This document shows, piece after piece, positions 23,301 to 35,107 of a stretch of 64,000 nucleotides of DNA. The notes under the pieces are model-generated. The model had not been told where the DNA came from. It saw nothing but the letters and a program-made list of their open reading frames with translations, and did not search any database. The first letter of the stretch is position 1. Every line of letters starts with the position of its first letter. This DNA is from Rotaria sp. Silwood1 (Eukaryota > Rotifera > Eurotatoria > Philodinida > Philodinidae): positions 5,475,126-5,539,125 of the forward strand of contig CAJNOP010000001.1 in NCBI GenBank assembly GCA_905250075.1. Reading direction: 5' to 3'. A program made the translations under genes and the position numbers.

Positions 23301-25332
23301 TGTTTTCCAAAAGCAAGAGCGATTTAATTAATTGTTAGTAAATCCTCGTTTGAGTATACTGTTTTGAAATAGTCTAACAGCAGTAGATTTTCATTTTTGT
23401 ATTTACTATTTTTTCTTTTACCAAGAAAATATTAATTAAGTAGAAAATCTTGCTTTGAAATAACTTTGAAAAAGAATTCAAAAAATAATCTTTTCAATAT
23501 ACTCAGAAAAGAAAATTTTTTAAACTAAAATTAAAAAGAGAACTGTTTTCTAGTTTTTCTATTCATTTACACATAAAAATTTTCCTAAAATAGCAGAACT
23601 TTGAAAGAAATTTTAAACAAATTTAACGTGTCCCAAACAAAACTATAATTGAAAGTTTTAGAAAAATTCATGTCATCAACTAGCAGAATCTAGAATCTAA
23701 TTTTGAAAAAAGTCTATAGTTCGACTCAAAAACGAAAGGTCTACAAACAATCAAATTTTTTTAGACTAACTTTTCTTGACAATGATAAACAAGATCTACC
23801 TTCTAGGACGTTAGATTTCATTGCTTCTTTTACTATTTTTATTCTTTTATTTCAAAGGCAAATGATTATTTGACAAATAAAATTAGATCGAACGAGATGA
23901 CAAGTACCTGTCAGTGAGGAAAAATGTATAAAAATATCACATGTCTATTATTCTAAGGCTATTATATAAACATGTAGCTGTGACCTGGAGGTGATAAATA
24001 TACAGAAATATTTAAGACTAAAATGAATTATTAATCCATGTTTGATAGAAATTTTTTTTTCTCTTTTCTAAAAATAACAAAATAATTCTAAAAGAATCAG
24101 AACTGAAATTATACTTTTTTTGTTTTTTTACATAAAGTTTTCTTTAGTTTTCTGTCTCAACGAGTATATATAACAAGACCTCAGCGTTCATTTTTATCGT
24201 AGACATACTTCAATAGCAGACGATGAAGACATATTTGTTTGAACATTTAAATGAATTAAATCATTATTTTGTTGTTGTTGTTGTTGATAAAGAGTTAATT
24301 GCGCTTGTTGTTTTATTAAACGATTACGTTCGATTTTTTTTCGTTTTGAACGTTTTTCTTCTTCTGTTAATATCCATTCTTTACGCATACCTATATTTAA
24401 AACAAAATCAGAAATTAGCTTATATTGTACTTTTTTTAATAAGACTATTAGCGAAACTCCTGTCAGATTAAAATGTAAAACATGATGAAGCTACCCACAT
24501 TGTAAATGAAGGAGTTTATCAACGTGTATCTGTTTATGAATTACTACCGATTATTAATGCATGACAATGATGAAATGATGTTAATTCTAATATATTACGA
24601 TAACTGCGCAAGATGAACAAACGACTAGCACCTTAGATTCATTCGTGTTTCATGCTGAGCTTATAGACAGCTTCAGTATCAGAGATATGTGGATCATGGT
24701 CTGCGATGGATTATTGCTAAAATATCTATCGCACTTATGATTATGGACACAAAAATCTCACTCTATACTCTTCAACACATTACCTTGTAAATTGTGTTTA
24801 ATAAAATATACTACGATAAAGTACTTACCAACATCAAAACATTTTATTAATCGACATCGTTTACAACGTTTTCGTGTTGTTGATGTTATAACACAATTAT
24901 TATTATTTCGACATCGAAATTTATCCTAAAAATATTTGTATTATTTAGGAAATTAAAATGAATATGTATATTTTTTTAAATTTAATGTTTACCATAGATT
25001 TCAAAGCGTTTCGTCGAAAAAATGCTTTACATGATTCGCATGTGACTATAAACAAATAAATTAATTGAAATTTATTTATTTATTTTTCTTCATTTACTTT
25101 GATCGAAATTATAACCATGCGCTTTTGCTCCACATACATGACATGGTGAAATATCTTTTTGACGTTTTGTTCCATTATTTGTTACGGTTGTACCAGCAAC
25201 AGTGGAACGAGATACATGGTGTCCAGATTGTTGATGATTAGTATTATCTTCATATGGCAAATTATCGCTACTCTTTGATTCATCATCATCGAGTTCGATC
25301 GTTGATGATTGCATATCCACACTACTGTTCAT
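20385..25332 (-). CDS. Nuclear hormone receptor of the DHR96/DAF-12 (NR1J) type
   Basis: Ligand-dependent transcription factor; DHR96 and DAF-12 sense lipids, sterols or xenobiotics. Exons are 25332-25098, 25045-24993, 24925-24829, 24390-24209, 21822-21375, 21307-20843 and 20620-20385, giving 571 aa in continuous phase. Residues 64-130 are the two-zinc-finger domain: CHVC, the P-box CESCKAFFRRNAL, then the second finger with C-x5-C-x9-C-x2-C spacing and RLIKCFDVGM. The P-box and YNFDQITC context match the NR1J group. After a Gln run, a ligand-binding-like domain follows (RELTQMTTSRLLHYFALIPE, about residue 260, to LLFGDLQKLCATLANVNL near 500). A Ser-rich insert interrupts it, and a 60-residue tail follows. 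Intron 4 (21823-24208) is large and holds a foldback MITE. The family is certain from the fingers; the ligand is unknown. Confidence 0.9.
22328..22540. mobile_element. Small foldback element in nuclear receptor intron 4
   Basis: CTATTTCAAGGTCTAATATA and TAGTAGCTTGTATGAAGAGT on the left are matched in inverted order on the right by the sequence ending CTTGAAATAG. Each arm is about 80 bp and the spacer is about 45 bp. No ORF. Whether it affects splicing is unknown. Confidence 0.65.
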
Positions 25333-27575
25333 GATTTTTTCTTTTTTTTTTTGTTGAAATTTAAGATATTGTCTTCATTAATGTTTATCTAGAATATAAT
25401 AAAATTAAAACAAAATAACAAAAAAAAATAAATAAGCTTCTTTAAATGAAATTGTCGTCGAAGTCATGACTTGTTTCAAATGAAAATGGATTATAATTAT
25501 ATCGTCAACAAAGATCTACTTTTGAAGAAATGAAAAAGTAAAAATGAGTGGAGTGTGTTTTATTTGATCAAGACAAAAAAAGTGTACACTCAAACTTGAG
25601 TCACTGTAGAAAAAAATGAAATTGTTCTTCACTTGAAAATGAGGTACACAAGTGTCCATACGAAAGCAAAGCAAGAATAGATAAAACACGTAAAAAAAAG
25701 AGAACAGAAAAAAAAAGACAATACACAAAGTTACCAGTACGAATTGCTAATGTTTGTCTTTATGTATATAATACGTTTGAGGACATTTCTCTTTACTCTT
25801 TACACTTTTTCTCTTTATCAATCATTGATATCATAGGTTAAAGGAAAAAATACAATATTAAAAATTCAAAAATATATAAATATGATTATCCAATATTCTT
25901 TTTTTTTATCAATATTTGTTCACTATCAATTAACTTCTAGATGATCGAGTTTTTATTTGGTTGCTTCTAATCAAGTATGATTTTGCCAACGAGAACGTGA
26001 TTTTAAAAGAATATATTTGAGACAAAATCAACAAAAAAATCTGTCTTCATCCTTATGGATCTATAACATCCAATCAAAAAATTACTTGTGACCTAGTATT
26101 CAGGTATAAATATATGTCTAGTTAGTTTCTATCATTTACCGACAAAGTACACAATGAAAGGAAAAAATCACAGAAAAAATAGTTAGACAGATTTCTTTTA
26201 CTATAACAGAAACACACTAGCTCTTTGACTATTTATAATCAAGGCTATTTAACCTCACAGGAACATTTCATCATTTCAACCTACAATAATAATATCTAAA
26301 TATTCTCGATGTGCTTTCTATACGTTAAAGTCTATCGTCTTTATATGCATATGTGTGTATATTAGATTGTAAAGCTAAGACTACACATAATACACATACA
26401 AAACAAACATAAAAAAATGCACTACTCGTTCTTTTATGCATTATACACACGTACGAACACACTGCTTCGAGAAAAGATACAGGAAAGCAAAATGCTCTGC
26501 ATACAGAGAGCAAAAGCAGCGCTAGACGGCTACACACCATTATTTATAAAACAAGGTCAAACATTTTTCTTCTTCCTTTTCTTTTTCGTTCTGTCCTGTT
26601 TTTTGCCGTTCTCAACGTACCCATCTAAGCACTAAACTTTTTTCCTCTATGGCGTATTTAGCTAGGCTTCTATATAATAGATAATAATTAGAAAAAAAAA
26701 CTGGAAGAGAATATAGAGAGAGAGAGCGGGTTATAAGTATCATTTTGTATTTCAAATCTTTTTGCGGTCATAACGAACTTCATAATAAATGCGTAATATA
26801 TTGATTCTTATTGGTGTTCGAGCTTTTTCTTGGAATATTTTCAACTGATAACGAAAGTTTGGCATTTCAAATCATTGAACCAAAGAAATCTTTCAATTCA
26901 TATCAAAGAATTTTACAATTTGTATGTGTCTTATGATAATAAAAAAATATCAAACGATTTGATCATACGATCAAGTATATTTTCTGTTCCCTTGATAAGT
27001 TTAAACGCATAGACATTTACATAATCAACAGACAGGGATCCATTGTTGCACGTAAAGATGCATTAAAATGCGTGCTTTTGACACGCATAAAAAAAAACAA
27101 ATTCTTTTCTGGAGAAGAAAAATCTCATGTGTGTGTGGGTGTTCTTTTCTTTGAACTGGTTTACACTTAAAAATGTTACTTTTTGTGAGCGCAAACAAAG
27201 AGGTTCTTCGCCGATTTCTTTGTTGCTGAGGCATGGAGAAACAAACTTCGCAGCAATGTACACTCAGTGATTGTGAATAAAGAAAATAATGGGACAATTG
27301 TAAAGACGTAATCATAAATTCGATTTCTCTAGGTTCTCTTTTTCTTTCTGTTTTTCTTTTCAATTGTGTCAACCGTGACCAAATATTTACTCTCGTCAAA
27401 ATTATTCATAGCAAAAAGAAAATTCTATGTCAAATAGTTTTTTTTTTTCTCCCACAACAATTCTTAATAACAATTATGTTTACTTTTAATAAAGATGAAA
27501 AAGAAAAGGAATGAAAGCAAAATCATAACAAAAATACAGAGAAAAGTTGTTATGTCATTTCAATCTCGCAGTTCA
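25333..27575. other. Intergenic between nuclear receptor and ALG10, nothing recognised
   Basis: It should contain the receptor promoter near 25333-25500. ORFs at 26325-26635 and 27025-27399 overlap on opposite strands and resemble nothing known. Confidence 0.5.
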
Positions 27576-30500
27576 TTAATACATAAATCTTTGTATAATA
27601 TTCGGATGTGTTGACCAAATAAATGTTCGATGACAGAAAACATATAGTGTTATAATGTTGATAATTATTGCTAGAAAAAATTCGACAACTAATCGCCAGG
27701 TTTTTTTATCATTAATTGATAAACGAAGAAGTATAAATGGTAATATAAAATATCGAAATTCTAACAGTTTTTGAAATACAGTTAATAATATTGTACATAT
27801 TAATAAAAGAAGAATATTTAATAAGGATCGATCATATATTTGAAAATAAAGTAATATTATACAAATACTATATATTGGAGTTAATAAATAACGAAATAAA
27901 GTGTAACGTTTAAATAAACGTGACCAAATATAAAATGTATAATGACGATTATCAGATATAAGAAATAAATGTTCATATGTAAAATATTTTATACTTGCAT
28001 TTATTAATAATAACAATAGAATACAAGCAATTGGATGTGAACGAATAAATCGAAGTAGACGAAGAAGATTTGTTTTTGTTAACTAAAAACGAATAAAATA
28101 AGATCATTCAATCAATGGTAAACAGTAGTTAGTTGATTTTGTATTTAAAGCTTAAATTATATTAAAATTTGTGATATTTTTATGAATCACAAGAGCTCTA
28201 TAGAAGAAAAGTTCATTAATTTGTTTCACATGATCTGAAAGTTACTCGAGTGTTTATTATACGTAAGAGTGAAAATTTTAGTCGTAGAAAAAAAAAGAAG
28301 CTTGCAGGTCAAGATATAACTTAAACTCTTGTTTGTGCCTGAATGAAAGAGCGGTGGATGTTAAGCTCGACAACATCACCTATTAGCGAACTGCGATTTT
28401 CAGCAATTCGACAAAGAGAACATCTAACTTCTTTTTTATATGATACTATATAAGATAATATTATGCTAAAAACTCATCGTGTTTGCAGAGAATTCAAAAC
28501 AATACAAGATAATGATGTTCTATTTCGATGCAATTTTTGATTTTGACATATTCTTCAGACAGAAGCACTTCATATCTATAGTTCAAGGCATGGTCCAGGT
28601 AACTATCTTCTGATATCTTAATCTTGAGCAAATGAAATTGCATATCCATTTAGTCAAACGATATAGAATGTGGTTGGTTTTTGCTAAATTTTCTGACTTA
28701 ATATCAAAATTTTCTTGAAAAAAGTAATACTATTTTCATGCGTTTCTTTGATATTTTGAAAAGATAAGAAGTTCTGATATAATTTTACTTTATATAGTAT
28801 CCAACAAATTAACGTTCGAAGTCTTCCTTTTTCGATTGCTGAAAACTGCAGATCACTACCTGCTACCATTGTCGAGTTTTTAAGATTACATCTCTCTAAC
28901 TCTAGTGCGAATAAAACTAATTATTTAAAGTACAACTCCTTAAAAGACTACTCAGAGAGCAATATTTCATAGATTTATTATTATGAAAAACTTATGATAT
29001 TTAGGTAATCATTTGTTTTTTTCACCTATTCCAGGCCTTTCACATGTAAAAAAAACTTTTCAAGTAAAAAGAACACCGCATTCACTTATTTCTATTAACT
29101 GCAGTACCATTATAAATATTTTTTTTCAGCTTACTGAACTAAACTAAAAGCAGTCTAAGCTTCACTTTGTTTCAAAAACACTTTTCTATCAAGTTACTGT
29201 CATTAGTACTACATTCAATTGCAATATAAATAATTAATACTGCAAATAAGAAACGATAAACATCAAAGGTTGACATCGTCATACTGCTTCTGTTTTTTTT
29301 TTTCTACAAAAATGATAGTATGTTGTATAGTTAGGTATAAATATATACATTTTCTCATGATAAAAATTCTTTTCACTGCTAATGAATAACTATTAGTTGT
29401 TATCTCAGATTAATTTGACATTTTTTTTACAATTGCATATAATTGTATTTGCACAAATAAATTTGAAAAAATCTTACTTACTAGATGTGCACTAACAAAA
29501 AATGCAGTATAGATAGCATAATAATGCATTTGGGCTAAATGCATTACAATTTGATGATGTTCTTGATGACCAAGTGTCATTGAATAATTATTTTTAATAA
29601 AAAATATTAAAAATAATATAATTACACATAGATTATAACGACATTTCCAAATAATAGATTGAATGAGATTTAAGATTAATTTAATTTCTAATCGACCATA
29701 TTTCCATAGAACAGTTAAGTATTCTTTTGTTTCAATTGTGTCACTTGAACGAGATGTATAAACATGTAATATATGACTTTGTTTATTTTTTAAACGAAAC
29801 TCTTCAATTAGAGTTAAACCGATTTCATAAGCAACAATTATTATATTTGTTTGACGAAATGTTAAAGCAATAATAGAAAACATAGCCGACCAAAGATGAT
29901 AATGATAAACATGTGTTGTCAAAGATACCATTGCAAAAAATAATGAACCAACATCAGTATAATAAAGAAAAGTAAAAAAATAAATTAACGGATGACAACT
30001 TATACATAGTGCCGAGAGCATGGAAGTCTAAAATTAAATCAATTTGTATAATAATAGGTATAAACAGACATGTCTCGCATTTTACAACAGTAATAATAGT
30101 ATTTGATAAAATTAATCTTTTCAGATAGTCAATAAATTTGCATGATCAAAAGTGAGATCTTGCAAAATTAGAGATCATAATTTTAAAGTGATGATAGAGT
30201 CTCGCGAACTAATGCATATCATTTAACACGTTATGTTTACTATTAACAAGTTTTTTTGGAGATTGACAAGAAAAAAGCCATAAAAAGAATAATGTTTCAT
30301 TCCAGAAAATTTATCATGTCCGATTCTTTAAAACTTTCCTTAATGTCGGCCAAATCTAATTATAAGCAAAACATCATTTCAAACTGCTTCCAATACTTAA
30401 AGATTTTTCCCTATGGGCTATAAAAATTTGTTAAATCGAAAGAAAACTCCATATCAAGAATCTATTAAATATTATTTATTCAGTGTTTAATATATTTTTC

Positions 30501-31329
30501 GAGAGACATATGAAAGCTCTCATGTGTATCTTATTTTAATAACAAAAAGTAGTAGTTCTAATTTCATGATCTCAAACAAAGATGTATTACAACTTGTGTC
30601 CTCATGTTTTTCGATGCTCGTCGAATGAAGTCGAATATTTGTGATTGAATAATAACTCTTGTTAAAAATAAAATTTTTTCGAAAAATAAGTTGTACTTTT
30701 ATAGAGATACAGAAAAAAAATCTATATGAGTATTTAAAATTGATGATTTATAATAATCCAAGGATAAGAATAAAGAAGTGTATAATTTCTAGTTTTATTC
30801 AGTATGACAATAATTTCTTCACCAATCATTTCGATTGATCAAAAGAACAATTTTCCAGTTAACTAATATGATTATTGTATCTGATATTTTTTTTACTTAC
30901 TTGTTCATCTTCTTTTTTTATTTTTTTAAGATATTTCATAAAAATAAATGGTAATGCTAACATAAAAATAACATTTGTAAATCGAGCTAATCCTAATGAA
31001 CATTGACCAAATGTTTTATTTAATATTTGAAGACTATTTAATATCGTTTCGAGTAAATGTGTCATTAGATATAAACCAGGTGGTGTAGTTATACTTGGAT
31101 CCCACTTAAATATAAGTAGAACAAAAAAAATTTTTTTATTTTAAAATTATCAATCAATAATACTTACATGTTTGTAATTTCCTGAACAATAATTAGCTGC
31201 CTGATGGAAATGAAAATATTCATCCATATAAGGTTCTGGAACTTCTTCATGGATGTATACAAATAGATAAAGAGTGATCAATACAAAAAGGGCGTAAAGT
31301 ATTAAATTAAAGAATACTGAGCGATGCAT
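27576..31329 (-). CDS. ALG10: Dolichyl-P-Glc alpha-1,2-glucosyltransferase ALG10
   Basis: Adds the third and last glucose to the lipid-linked oligosaccharide in the ER lumen before transfer to proteins. Exons 31329-31168, 31104-30901, 30027-29482 and 28082-27576, all in phase 0, give 472 aa, the usual length for the family. The N-terminal EPYMDEYFHFHQAANYC carries the acidic loop expected in ER GT-C enzymes, followed by WDPSITTPPGLYL. FNFLYYTE-like FFTFLYYTDVGSLFFAM and FRQTNIIIVAYE are recognisable family blocks. The C-terminus runs from SDNRHYTFYIWSRLFKRY through QKLLEFRYFILPF to NIIQRFMY, which closely follows human ALG10. About ten or more membrane segments are visible. Introns 2 and 3 (30028-30900 and 28083-29481) are long for this region and hold no gene I recognise. 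The start ATG directly follows a TTTTTTAG splice-acceptor sequence. Confidence 0.95.
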
Positions 31330-31811
31330 CTAAAAAATACGAAGAATTTTATTATTATTTGAATCAATATTGACAAAAAAAAATAAAAATAAACAATAAG
31401 TTCAATATCCTTTTGCTACGATGTAACTTGTCTATACACGCCTATCATTGTCCTATGATATCAAGGTTGCCCTTTAAAATTGTATCATACATACAAAGAA
31501 CTCGATGATTAATCTTTTCAAATTTATTTCTTCTTCAAAAAAATCATTTAAAAGAAAATAATTTTATCCCTTTAAAATTAAAGCAATTTTTCTCTCTTGA
31601 TATTATTCTCTATTTATTTAATCCTATGAATTATTCTCATCTTCTTCTATTTACAAAGCAACCTATATTAATTATTCAAGGAAAGAAGATCAATTCGTCT
31701 TTTTTTCTCATTTACATTTCAATGTCACTACGACCGTAGTAACAAAAGAACACACATACGCAAAAAGGGTAACTTTCATTTTAAAATAATCTCTACTTTA
31801 TTCGATCATGA
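31330..31811. promoter_or_regulatory. Divergent intergenic region, ALG10 and orphan gene
   Basis: These 482 bp separate two start codons on opposite strands and so must contain both 5' ends. No clear TATA box or repeat was identified. A shared bidirectional promoter is inference from spacing only. Confidence 0.35.
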
Positions 31812-32429
31812 ATGTCCAGAACAAAATCATATTATTGTTCATGCTCAACATGTACACAAATACGAAATGAACAACCAAAGCATTATCGTTATATGAATTT
31901 ATTTCGTTCTCTATTAGCATGTACTTGTTATTCATCGAAAAGAAAATTAATTATCGAAAAACAGCAAACATTTTCATCGTTAAACAATCCAAGAATATCA
32001 ACGATTACATTTCGAGATATCGATATAACAAACAAACATTGTTCAAAACACGAAGTTATGGTCAAAGCATCACGACCATATTTTTCAAAAATAAAAAACC
32101 AAGAATTACGTCAACGTGTCAAAGATGCAAATCAACGTTGGACACGAATGTCTACATTACCAGCTAATTTTATTGATTTTATATTCAAAAATAAAGACTT
32201 TATACCACTTTGCACAATATGTTATGAAAATCTTTCACTATTAGAATTTAATCTTTGTCATACATGTATTAGAACTTTAATTCATTATCAACAAACAAAT
32301 ATTTCACTATTAACAATTGACAATGATAAAAATACTGTATCAATTATTCCTAATACAACTATATTCAATCATAATGAGGAAAATATTTCACAAGAACTAG
32401 AAAAATTTTTTCTTGATTATATTAAATGA
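31812..32429 (+). CDS. Hypothetical Cys-rich protein, possibly zinc-binding
   Basis: A 205-residue intact single-exon ORF that I do not recognise. It is basic in its first half. The N-terminus has CSCSTC, and near residue 132 a CTICYENLSLLEFNLCHTC cluster gives two CxxC pairs spaced 11 residues apart, as in small zinc ribbons or incomplete RING-like folds. No signal peptide or membrane helix is seen. Base and codon use match the neighbouring genes, which supports it being real. It is divergent to ALG10 and converges on the next gene with 242 bp between stop codons. Confidence 0.6.
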   Translation: MSRTKSYYCSCSTCTQIRNEQPKHYRYMNLFRSLLACTCYSSKRKLIIEKQQTFSSLNNPRISTITFRDIDITNKHCSKHEVMVKASRPYFSKIKNQELRQRVKDANQRWTRMSTLPANFIDFIFKNKDFIPLCTICYENLSLLEFNLCHTCIRTLIHYQQTNISLLTIDNDKNTVSIIPNTTIFNHNEENISQELEKFFLDYIK

Positions 32430-32671
32430 CCATTAGTTTTATTATAACTATCTTTTTTTTTTGTTTAAAATGGATGCAAAACAAAAAGGTATTTTTCAAT
32501 ATACGTTTTTAGTTCGCTTATTTATTTACTTTTATGCTTAGTGTACTACTTCACATAATAATAATAAGAAAGTCTTTAAGTATTGACAAAAAAAATATTT
32601 CAATTTCTATGAATAGAAAAAAATTAAATTAATTATACAATTTATATTCTAAATTTCATAACTCACTGTTA

Positions 32672-33454
32672 TTATTTATCATTAATATACTCGACACCAA
32701 TATAAACTTCTTGATCATTATCAGATACATCTAACATTTGTAATATTTGTTTTAATCGCTGATTTTTTGATTTCATTTTAATTTGATGTTTTAAATATCG
32801 TTCTTCATTATAATCAAATTGAGTCAACCAATGAACACTATTATTAAAATGAACAAGTAGAGCACGATTTTTTCTCATGCCACCAAATAATTTTTGTTGT
32901 AAAGCAATAACAGCACCATCTTCCATACCTGGTGGATTAACATAATCTGAACATATTGGAAAACCTGTTCGACGTAATTTTTCTAAATTCCACAAATTAC
33001 ATGTATTCCAAGGACTTGTATCACCTTGTAAAGGAAGATATCTTTTATTCGATTGATCATCAAATATTTGATGACCATCAAGTGCAGCACCAACACAAAG
33101 TATATTATCTTCTTTAAGATATGATTGTAAACGATTAATATGATATGATGTACATTGAGTTTCAACTGATTGAATTAGAACAGATGTTTCATTTAATGAA
33201 AGATGACTTAAAAGAATATTCAACGGTGTCGATATTCCAATCCATGGTCGAATTGGTATAAAATCAACTGGTATATTTGATAATTTTTTTTGTTGAGAAT
33301 ATTTTGTTATACAATCAGTTAAATCTTTTTCAATATTTATACCAATTAATATTCGATTAGAATATGTTTGTGCTTGTTCTATAAAACGCCAAAGTTGTTC
33401 AAGATCTTTTTCATTACTACCATAATAACGTGTAATCGTACAACAATTATTCAT
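32672..33454 (-). CDS. Hypothetical protein, possibly GT-A-type glycosyltransferase-like
   Basis: A 260-residue intact single-exon ORF. The N-terminal part has alternating strand-helix character (SNRILIGINIEKDL, TSVLIQSVE), the middle has ILCVGAALDGHQ and DTSPWNTCNLWNLEKLRRTG, and then GMEDGAVIALQQKLFG. This order of strand, acidic loop, WNLEKL helix and an ED pair followed by a helix resembles the layout of small GT-A glycosyltransferases. However, there is no clear DxD metal site, so the assignment is only a suggestion. No signal peptide or membrane helix is visible. Lack of introns, in a region where most genes have many, would fit transfer or retroposition. Confidence 0.55.
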   Translation of the reverse strand: MNNCCTITRYYGSNEKDLEQLWRFIEQAQTYSNRILIGINIEKDLTDCITKYSQQKKLSNIPVDFIPIRPWIGISTPLNILLSHLSLNETSVLIQSVETQCTSYHINRLQSYLKEDNILCVGAALDGHQIFDDQSNKRYLPLQGDTSPWNTCNLWNLEKLRRTGFPICSDYVNPPGMEDGAVIALQQKLFGGMRKNRALLVHFNNSVHWLTQFDYNEERYLKHQIKMKSKNQRLKQILQMLDVSDNDQEVYIGVEYINDK

Positions 33455-33739
33455 TATATCTATCGTGTGATTTGTATAGCTAATAAAAAAATACTAAGAA
33501 AAACCAAACAGAACAAAAAAATAATAAAAAAATACAAATAGTAAATCGTTTTATCATATATATTTTATATATTCTTTTTTTTTTTTTCTTGTTCGATTTT
33601 GTTTGTTCTTGTCAAATATTGAATGACAATAATCAACAAATAAAAAAAAAAAAGAAAATCAATCAACCAACCAACGGAAAAAAAAAAGAAAGATAATTAA
33701 AAGTCTCAAGAAAAAACAGCATTCAATAATTATCATTAT
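33455..33739. other. Short spacer with A- and T-runs
   Basis: Low-complexity AT sequence between two minus-strand genes. It holds the 3' UTR of the zinc-knuckle gene's downstream neighbour boundary and the promoter of the gene starting at 33454. Confidence 0.4.
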
Positions 33740-34776
33740 TTAATTTATTAATGGCATGTTAACATGATATGATTGTTGTGAAACATTTGTTTGACGTTGT
33801 TGAATTGATGATGAAGAAGAAAATATACGATTATTTGAACAATCACGTGCCATATGACCCATTAAACCACATGAATAACATTTTATAGTAGAATCAGGAC
33901 AACTAAAAAACACGAATAAATTTTTAAAAAAAAGACAACAAATTGACATACAATCTTACTCTCGAGATAAATGACCTGGACGGTTACAACTAAAAATATT
34001 TATTAAATAATATAATTAATAAATATAAATATAAATTTCGTTTATTTTTTCTTTACCAATAACAAATAACATCACGCATATCTGTTCGACTGCCTTCTGG
34101 ACATGCTACAGCAATGTGACCAGGACGTGAACAATTAAAACAAACTATATTTCAAAATGAAAATTCTTTTATATATTTAAATAGACAATTCGACGAGATA
34201 GAAAAAAAAAACAAACTTCGATCATTTAACAAATCATTGGTTACACCAGGTACAGGAGCACCATTATTCTCTATTGATATTGAACAATCTCTGGCACTAA
34301 ACAGAATTTTTTTCTTTAGAAAAATACAGCAAAAAAAAAAAAGAATGTTTTGTACAAATGTCCAAATTGACCACAACGATAACATTGAGGATTATTTCTT
34401 GAATTATTATTTATATTTAACATTGGATTTACTAATGCCGTACATTCACTACGAATATGTCCATTTTGACCACAATTATAACATGTACCTAAAAATATTC
34501 GATTATAATAAGTAAAATCTTTTATCATATTGACATACGAATATCATTATCAGACAAACAATCACGTGCTATATGACCAAATTCATTACAACGATAACAA
34601 CGTTGTAGACTGTTGCTATTATTATTATTGTTATAAACAAAAGCATTACGATTATTAAATGTATTTTCAGGTCGATTGAAATCATTAAATGAATCAAAAT
34701 TTATTGAATCATAACCAGCATAATTCATACATTCGCGAGCAAAATGACCTGGATTACCACATTTAAAGCACGACAT
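33740..34776 (-). CDS. CNBP: CNBP/ZNF9-like protein with seven CCHC zinc knuckles
   Basis: Single-stranded nucleic-acid-binding protein; CNBP controls translation and G-rich RNA or DNA structure. Exons 34776-34539, 34488-34356, 34296-34217, 34144-34057, 33989-33960 and 33902-33740 give 243 aa. Seven C-x2-C-x4-H-x4-C knuckles are visible: CFKCGNPGHFAREC, CYRCNEFGHIARDC, CYNCGQNGHIRSEC, CYRCGQFGHFARDC, CFNCSRPGHIAVAC, CYCCNRPGHLSRDC and CYSCGLMGHMARDC. Seven is the number in animal CNBP. Unlike vertebrate CNBP, the linkers after knuckles 1 and 3 are long and Asn-rich, and there is no RGG box. Exon 5 is only 30 bp and codes the heart of knuckle 6. The ATG at 34776 is the first in frame. Confidence 0.9.
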
Positions 34777-35107
34777 AATTCTCAAAAGTTATCTAAAGAT
34801 ATGATTAGAATCGAAATGGATGAATAAATGCGCGCCAAAAAAAAAAGAAAAAAGAAACAGAAATCATCATATAGGAACACTCTACAATATATACATAAAA
34901 CGATTAAGTTTTCATTAATAACATCAAAATGATATTAGTATTAACACACGAAAGTATATATAAAGATTGTGCGCAAAAGAAAAACACAAAAAGAAAAAGA
35001 AATGGATTGTCATTGTAATGATTGAAAAGAACTAAAGTTTTAAATATTCTTTGTTTTTGTTTTTTTTTTTTTTGTAATGAGCAAATTTATTGTATTTACT
35101 TGACATG
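34777..35107. promoter_or_regulatory. Spacer between BRPF-like 3' end and CNBP start
   Basis: 331 bp of AT-rich DNA with a T-run at about 35058-35074. It must contain the CNBP promoter and the BRPF-like gene's 3' UTR. No motif is clear enough to name. Confidence 0.35.

Noticed and set aside
26325-27399. Several overlapping ORFs, some Cys-rich
   Set aside because: Open on both strands at once, low-complexity, and without splice-linked conserved neighbours.
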